64,000 bases of DNA, taken from contig NZ_JAIJZW010000002.1 in the NCBI RefSeq assembly GCF_019753765.1, positions 62,001 through 126,000 on the forward strand. The letters are read 5' to 3'. Under the pieces are notes generated by a model. It did not search any database and was not told the DNA's origin. It saw only the letters and a program-made list of their open reading frames with translations. Shown piece by piece: positions 59,957-64,000 of this stretch; the stretch's first letter is position 1, and the number at the start of each line of letters is the position of its first letter. Both the position numbers and the translations under genes were made by a program. The DNA is from Microbacterium marinilacus (GTDB lineage: Bacteria > Actinomycetota > Actinomycetes > Actinomycetales > Microbacteriaceae).

Positions 59957-60825
59957 CCGCGTCCACCGGTCTGGCGCTCTACACGCGGACTGCTCGTGCG
60001 TCGTCGGCGCGCGTCATCGGCGCCTACTCGACGTCCTTCGGCCTCGCGAGCCGCCTGCTCCCGCGCACGGTGCGCGGACGCGTCGCCGACGTCTACGCCC
60101 TCGTCCGCGTCGCGGACGAGATCGTCGACGGCCCCGCGACCGAGGCGGGGATGGGCGGCGCCGACAAGCGCGCGGTCCTCGACGCGCTCGAGGCCGAGAC
60201 GCTCTCGGCGATCGCGCACGGCTTCAGCGCGAACCTGGTCGTCCACGCCTTCGCCGTCACCGCGCGGGAGACCGGCATCGGGGCCGAGCTGATCCGGCCG
60301 TTCTTCGAGTCCATGCGGATGGACACGCGTGAGATGCCGGCGCTCGACGAGGAGGCGTACCGACGGTACATCCACGGCTCGGCGGAGGTCGTCGGGTCGA
60401 TGTGCCTGCGCGCCTTCGCAACCGAGGACCCCCGGCTGCGCCTCGACGACGAGCTCGAGGAAGGCGCCCGCCGTCTCGGCGCCGCGTTCCAGAAGGTGAA
60501 CTTCCTGCGAGACCTCGCCGACGACGTCGAGCGCCTCGGCCGGGTGTACCTGCCCGGCGTCGACCCCGCGCGCTTCGCCGACGTCGACAAGGACCGGTTC
60601 GTGGACGAGATCGCCGAGGACCTGACCGTCGCCTCCCGCGCCATCGTGCGGCTGCCGCCGGCGTCGCGACGTGCGACCGCCGCCGCCGCGGGCCTGTTCG
60701 ACCGGCTGAACGAACGGCTGCGCGCGACACCCGCCGCCGAACTGCTGCGGCGACGGGTGTCGGTGCCGCGGGCGGAGAAGCTGCGGGTCGTGGCCCGCGC
60801 AGCGCTCGGCCGGGTGCCCGCATGA
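59953..60825 (+). CDS. crtB: Phytoene synthase
   Basis: 290 residues. YALVRVADEIVDG contains the first acidic motif and LRDLADDVERLGRVYLPG the second, the two diphosphate-binding sites of squalene/phytoene synthases. YSTSFGLASRLLP near the N-terminus is also typical. ATG 59953 overlaps crtE's stop by 4 bases. It joins two GGPP molecules to give phytoene. Confidence 0.93.
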   Translation: MTASTGLALYTRTARASSARVIGAYSTSFGLASRLLPRTVRGRVADVYALVRVADEIVDGPATEAGMGGADKRAVLDALEAETLSAIAHGFSANLVVHAFAVTARETGIGAELIRPFFESMRMDTREMPALDEEAYRRYIHGSAEVVGSMCLRAFATEDPRLRLDDELEEGARRLGAAFQKVNFLRDLADDVERLGRVYLPGVDPARFADVDKDRFVDEIAEDLTVASRAIVRLPPASRRATAAAAGLFDRLNERLRATPAAELLRRRVSVPRAEKLRVVARAALGRVPA

Positions 60826-62369
60826 CCGCGCGTCGGCGCGTCGTCGTCATCGGCGGCGGCATCTCCGGCCTCGCGACCGCGGCGCTGCTCGCTCGCGAGG
60901 GCGACGACGTCACGCTGGTCGAGGCGCGCGACGAGCTCGGCGGGCGTGCGGGCCGCTGGTCGTCCGACGGGTTCGTCTTCGACACCGGCCCGTCCTGGTA
61001 CCTGATGCCCGAGGTGTTCGACCACTTCTTCCGTCTGCTCGGCACCTCGGCGGCCGAGCAGCTCGACCTCGTGCGCCTCGACCCGGCGTACCGCGTCTAC
61101 TTCGAGGCGGAGCCGGAGCCGTTCGACCTGCCGGGCTCCGACGCGAGGGACGCTCTCGTCTCGCTCGACCCCGCGGCCGCGGACCGTCTGGACGCCTACC
61201 TCGCGTCGGCCGCCGAGACCTACGATCTCGCGACGTCGAAGTTCCTGTACAGCACGTACGAGTCGCTGCGCCCGCTGCTCGGACGCGACACGCTGGCCCG
61301 GCTGCCGCGCCTCGCGCGGCTCCTCGGCGAGCCCCTCGACCGCTTCATCCGGCGGCACACCGACGACGTCCGCGTACAGCAGGTGCTCGGATACCCCGCG
61401 GTCTTCCTCGGGACGTCGCCCGCCGCGGCCCCCAGCATGTACCACCTGATGAGCCACCTCGACGTCGGGCAGGGGGTGCTGTACCCGCGCGGCGGCTTCG
61501 GCGCGGTCATCGACGCGATCGCCCGGCTTGCCGAGAGCCACGGCGCAGAGCTGCGCACCGGAACGCGCGCGCGCCGCATCTCGGTCCGCGGGGGAGTCGC
61601 GACCGCGGTGGACGTGGAGCGCGCCGATGGCACCGTCGAACACCTGTCGGCAGACGTCGTCGTCTCGAGCGCCGACCTGCACGTGACCGAGCAGCGCCTG
61701 CTCGCCCCCGAGCATCGCAGCCGCCGCGAGTCGTGGTGGGAGTCGCGCGATCCGGGGCCGGGTGCGGTGCTGGCGCTCCTCGGAGTGCGGGGAGAGCTGC
61801 CGGAGCTCGCGCACCACACGCTGTTCTTCACGCGGGACTGGGAGCGCGGCTTCGACGCGATCTACGGCTCGCGGCCGCACATCCCCGACCCGGCGTCGAT
61901 CTACGTCTGCCGGCCGAGCGCCACCGACGACGTCGCGCCCGAGGGCCACGAGAACCTGTTCGTGCTCATCCCCGTGCCCGCCGATCCCGGCATCGGCGAG
62001 GGCGGTCTGGACGGCGGCGGCAGCCCGGCCGTGGAACGAGCGGTGGACGCCGCGATCGACCAGGTCGCGTCCTGGGCGGGCGTGCCCGACCTGCGCGAGC
62101 GGATCGTCGTGCGCCGCAGCATCGGACCGGCCGACTTCGAGCGCGAGTACGGCGCGTGGCGCGGCGGGGCGCTCGGACCGGCGCACACGCTGCGCCAGAG
62201 CGCGGTGCTGCGCGGCAGCAACGCCTCGTCCCGCGTCGGGGGCCTGCTCTACGCGGGGGCGACGACGATCCCCGGGATCGGCCTGCCCATGTGCCTCATC
62301 AGCGCCGAGCTCGTCGTCAAGAGGCTGCGCGGCGACCTCTCCGCCGGTCCCCTCGAGGAGCCCCGGTGA
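60822..62369 (+). CDS. crtI: Phytoene desaturase
   Basis: 515 residues. FAD motif VVIGGGISGLATAALLAREG at the N-terminus, GPSWYLMPEVFDHFF in the substrate region and GLLYAGATTIPGIGLPMCLISAEL at the C-terminus define bacterial CrtI. It introduces four double bonds to give lycopene. ATG 60822 overlaps the crtB stop, and its own stop overlaps crtYe. Confidence 0.94.
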   Translation: MTARRRVVVIGGGISGLATAALLAREGDDVTLVEARDELGGRAGRWSSDGFVFDTGPSWYLMPEVFDHFFRLLGTSAAEQLDLVRLDPAYRVYFEAEPEPFDLPGSDARDALVSLDPAAADRLDAYLASAAETYDLATSKFLYSTYESLRPLLGRDTLARLPRLARLLGEPLDRFIRRHTDDVRVQQVLGYPAVFLGTSPAAAPSMYHLMSHLDVGQGVLYPRGGFGAVIDAIARLAESHGAELRTGTRARRISVRGGVATAVDVERADGTVEHLSADVVVSSADLHVTEQRLLAPEHRSRRESWWESRDPGPGAVLALLGVRGELPELAHHTLFFTRDWERGFDAIYGSRPHIPDPASIYVCRPSATDDVAPEGHENLFVLIPVPADPGIGEGGLDGGGSPAVERAVDAAIDQVASWAGVPDLRERIVVRRSIGPADFEREYGAWRGGALGPAHTLRQSAVLRGSNASSRVGGLLYAGATTIPGIGLPMCLISAELVVKRLRGDLSAGPLEEPR

Positions 62370-62725
62370 GCCTCGTCTACCTCGCCTGCCTGCTCGTGTC
62401 GCTCGCCGGCGTGGTCGCGCTCGACCTGCGCCACCGTCTCTTCCTCGGCAGGTCGCCGCTCCGCGCGATCGCCGTGCTCCTGGCGGGGACGGCGTTCTTC
62501 CTGGCCTGGGATCTCGCGGGCATCGGCCTCGGCATCTTCTTCCGCGCCGAGACGTCGTTCATGACCGGTGTCCTGCTCGCGCCCGAGCTGCCGCTCGAGG
62601 AGCCGGTGTTCCTGCTGTTCCTCTGCGAGCTGACCATGGTGCTCGTGTGCGCCGCCGAGCGCCTGCTCGATCGTCGCGCCGCCGCCGACACGGCCACGGC
62701 GCGCCGGGGAGGCGAGCGCCCATGA
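62366..62725 (+). CDS. crtYe: C50 carotenoid cyclase subunit CrtYe
   Basis: 119 residues with three membrane helices. FFLAWDLAGIGLGIFF and ELPLEEPVFLLFLCEL match the heterodimeric lycopene cyclase domain; PLEEPVFFL-type acidic motifs are conserved in CrtYc/CrtYe. GTG 62366 overlaps the crtI stop. It works with the next gene product. Confidence 0.88.
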   Translation: MSLVYLACLLVSLAGVVALDLRHRLFLGRSPLRAIAVLLAGTAFFLAWDLAGIGLGIFFRAETSFMTGVLLAPELPLEEPVFLLFLCELTMVLVCAAERLLDRRAAADTATARRGGERP

Positions 62726-63105
62726 CGTACGCCGTGCTGTGCGCCGCCTTCCTCGCCCTCGCCCTCGCCGCCGCCGTGCTGCTGCGGCTCACGGCGCCCG
62801 CATCGGCGCGTCCCTTGCGGCCGTTCGGCCCGCAGGCGCTCGCCGCGGTCGCGCTGATCGTCCTCACCGCGGTGTTCGACAACGCGATGATCGCGGCCGG
62901 CCTGTTCGCCTACGACGACGCCCGCATCTCCGGGCTCCGCGTCGGCGCGGCGCCGATCGAGGACTTCGCCTATCCGCTGGCCGCCGTCATCCTGCTGCCG
63001 GAGATCTGGCGGCGCGTCCGCCTGGGGGATCCGGTCCGGCCGGGCGATCGCGGACCGTCGCGTCGCGACGAGCCCGCGGGGAACAGAGGGGAGGGCATGC
63101 GATGA
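62722..63105 (+). CDS. crtYf: C50 carotenoid cyclase subunit CrtYf
   Basis: 127 residues with three membrane helices and a charged Arg/Gly-rich tail. VFDNAMIAAGLFAYDDARISG and APIEDFAYPLAAVILLPEIW are the partner-domain signatures of CrtYd/CrtYf. Together with CrtYe it forms one cyclase of the split type, which closes epsilon- or gamma-like rings on C50 precursors. ATG 62722 overlaps by 4 bases. Confidence 0.88.
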   Translation: MTYAVLCAAFLALALAAAVLLRLTAPASARPLRPFGPQALAAVALIVLTAVFDNAMIAAGLFAYDDARISGLRVGAAPIEDFAYPLAAVILLPEIWRRVRLGDPVRPGDRGPSRRDEPAGNRGEGMR

Positions 63106-63965
63106 TCCGCGACCTCCTGATCGCCTCGCGTCCGCTGAGCTGGATCAACACCGCGTATCCGTTCGCCGCCGCGTACCTGCTCGCCGCGAGAGAGGTCGAC
63201 GCCGCCCTCGTCGTCGGGGCGCTGTTCTTCCTCGTCCCGTACAACCTCGCGATGTACGGCGTGAACGACGTGTTCGACCACGCGTCCGACCTGGCGAACC
63301 CGCGGAAGGGCGGGGTGGAGGGGGCGCTGCTGCCCCCGAGTCGCCATCGGGCCGTGCTGATCGCCGCCGCGGTCGCGTGCCTGCCGTTCGTCGTGGTGCT
63401 CGTGGCCTGGGGCTCTCCGCTGTCGTGGGCGGTGCTGGCGGTCAGCCTCTTCGCCGTCGTCGCCTACTCGGCGCCGCCCTTCCGCTTCAAGGAGATCCCG
63501 GTGCTCGACTCGATGACGTCGAGCGTGCACTTCGTCAGCCCCGCCGTCTACGGCGTGGCCCTCGCCGGCGGCTCGTTCGACGCGCGGCTGCTCGTCGTGC
63601 TGGCCGCGTTCTTCCTCTGGGGCATCGCCAGCCATGCGTTCGGCGCGGTGCAGGACGTCGTGCCCGACCGCGCGGCGGGCATCTCCTCCATCGCGACGGC
63701 CTTCGGGGCGGCGCCCACCGTGCGCCTCGCGATCGCCGCATGGACCGCCGCCGCCCTGCTCATGCTGACGGCGGGTCCGCCCGGGGCCTGGGCGGCGCTG
63801 CTGGCGCTTCCCTACCTGTGGATCGCCGCCCCCTTCTGGAGGGTCTCCGACGACGAGTCCGGGCGCGCCAACCCCGGCTGGCGCCGGTTCCTCTGGATCA
63901 ACTACGTCTGCGGCTTCGTCGTCACGATCCTCCTGATCGTCTTCGCGATGCAGACATCCTCATGA
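63102..63965 (+). CDS. crtEb: Lycopene elongase (UbiA-type prenyltransferase)
   Basis: 287 residues with about eight or nine helices. YGVNDVFDHASDLANPRKGG is the first Asp-rich motif of UbiA prenyltransferases and VQDVVPDRAAGISSIATAFG the second. It adds C5 units to lycopene to yield C50 flavuxanthin-like products. ATG 63102 overlaps the crtYf stop, and the next start overlaps its own stop. Confidence 0.9.
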   Translation: MIRDLLIASRPLSWINTAYPFAAAYLLAAREVDAALVVGALFFLVPYNLAMYGVNDVFDHASDLANPRKGGVEGALLPPSRHRAVLIAAAVACLPFVVVLVAWGSPLSWAVLAVSLFAVVAYSAPPFRFKEIPVLDSMTSSVHFVSPAVYGVALAGGSFDARLLVVLAAFFLWGIASHAFGAVQDVVPDRAAGISSIATAFGAAPTVRLAIAAWTAAALLMLTAGPPGAWAALLALPYLWIAAPFWRVSDDESGRANPGWRRFLWINYVCGFVVTILLIVFAMQTSS

Positions 63966-64000
63966 CCGCCCTCGACCCTGGAGATCCTCCCGTGGACACC
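63962..64000 (+). CDS. Start of a further gene, cut by the window
   Basis: ATG 63962 overlaps the crtEb stop by 4 bases and the frame MTALDPGDPPVDT stays open to the window end. Too short to identify. Its coupling means it belongs to the carotenoid operon, possibly a glycosyltransferase or unrelated enzyme. Confidence 0.5.
   Translation, partial: MTALDPGDPPVDT

Overview
The window is about 70% GC with strongly G/C-ending codons, many 1- and 4-base start/stop overlaps, sortase-E-like sorting signals and a C50-carotenoid gene order. This points to an actinobacterium of the Microbacteriaceae, probably Microbacterium or a close relative. That placement is an inference; there is no rRNA in the window. 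I saw no tRNA, rRNA, CRISPR array or intact insertion sequence.

Region A (about 2.1-29.6 kb) is a zinc-starvation island. It encodes a Fur-family regulator (zur), an ArsR repressor coupled to a histidine-rich protein, a COG0523 (CobW-like) paralogue with a degenerate nucleotide-binding loop, a cysteine-free ribosomal protein L36, a flavoprotein plus Acr3-like exporter, and two small proteins. It also has a set of surface proteins built on the choice-of-anchor M domain (TIGR03769 family), including one of 2551 residues. An 'anchored repeat-type' ABC transporter accompanies them, and its substrate-binding lipoprotein carries anchor-M modules inside the TroA/ZnuA fold. Five copies of the 15-base dyad TGATAA-n3-TTATCA type precede these genes, and a sixth lies at 48.77 kb. 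The simplest reading is a Zur regulon in which wall- and membrane-attached zinc-binding proteins hand metal to a modified ZnuA and then to the ABC importer, while L36 and perhaps the COG0523 protein handle zinc economy.

Region B (29.7-44.8 kb) is a plant-glycan catabolic locus. It contains an epimerase, GH36 alpha-galactosidase, Gfo/Idh dehydrogenase and LacI regulator on the minus strand. Divergent to these are a carbohydrate ABC importer, a secreted GH-A clan glycosidase with a CBM9-like end, and a GH78 alpha-L-rhamnosidase. Two related operator candidates lie between the divergent units.

Region C (44.8-48.8 kb) is a metal-resistance patch with a decayed IS5-type transposase end, a P1B-4-type metal ATPase, two CmtR-like sensors and a 55-residue DUF2510 protein missed by long-ORF searches.

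Region D (48.8-57.7 kb) is mixed: esterase, an unknown protein, a sigma factor with its CU044_5270-type partner, a secreted I36-like protein, a membrane-tethered serine hydrolase, catalase and a CoA transferase.

Region E (57.7-64 kb) is a CrtR-type MarR regulator divergent from idi-crtE-crtB-crtI-crtYe-crtYf-crtEb, a C50 carotenoid operon that continues past the window edge. The first 2.1 kb hold the end of an ABC ATPase and an MFS transporter.
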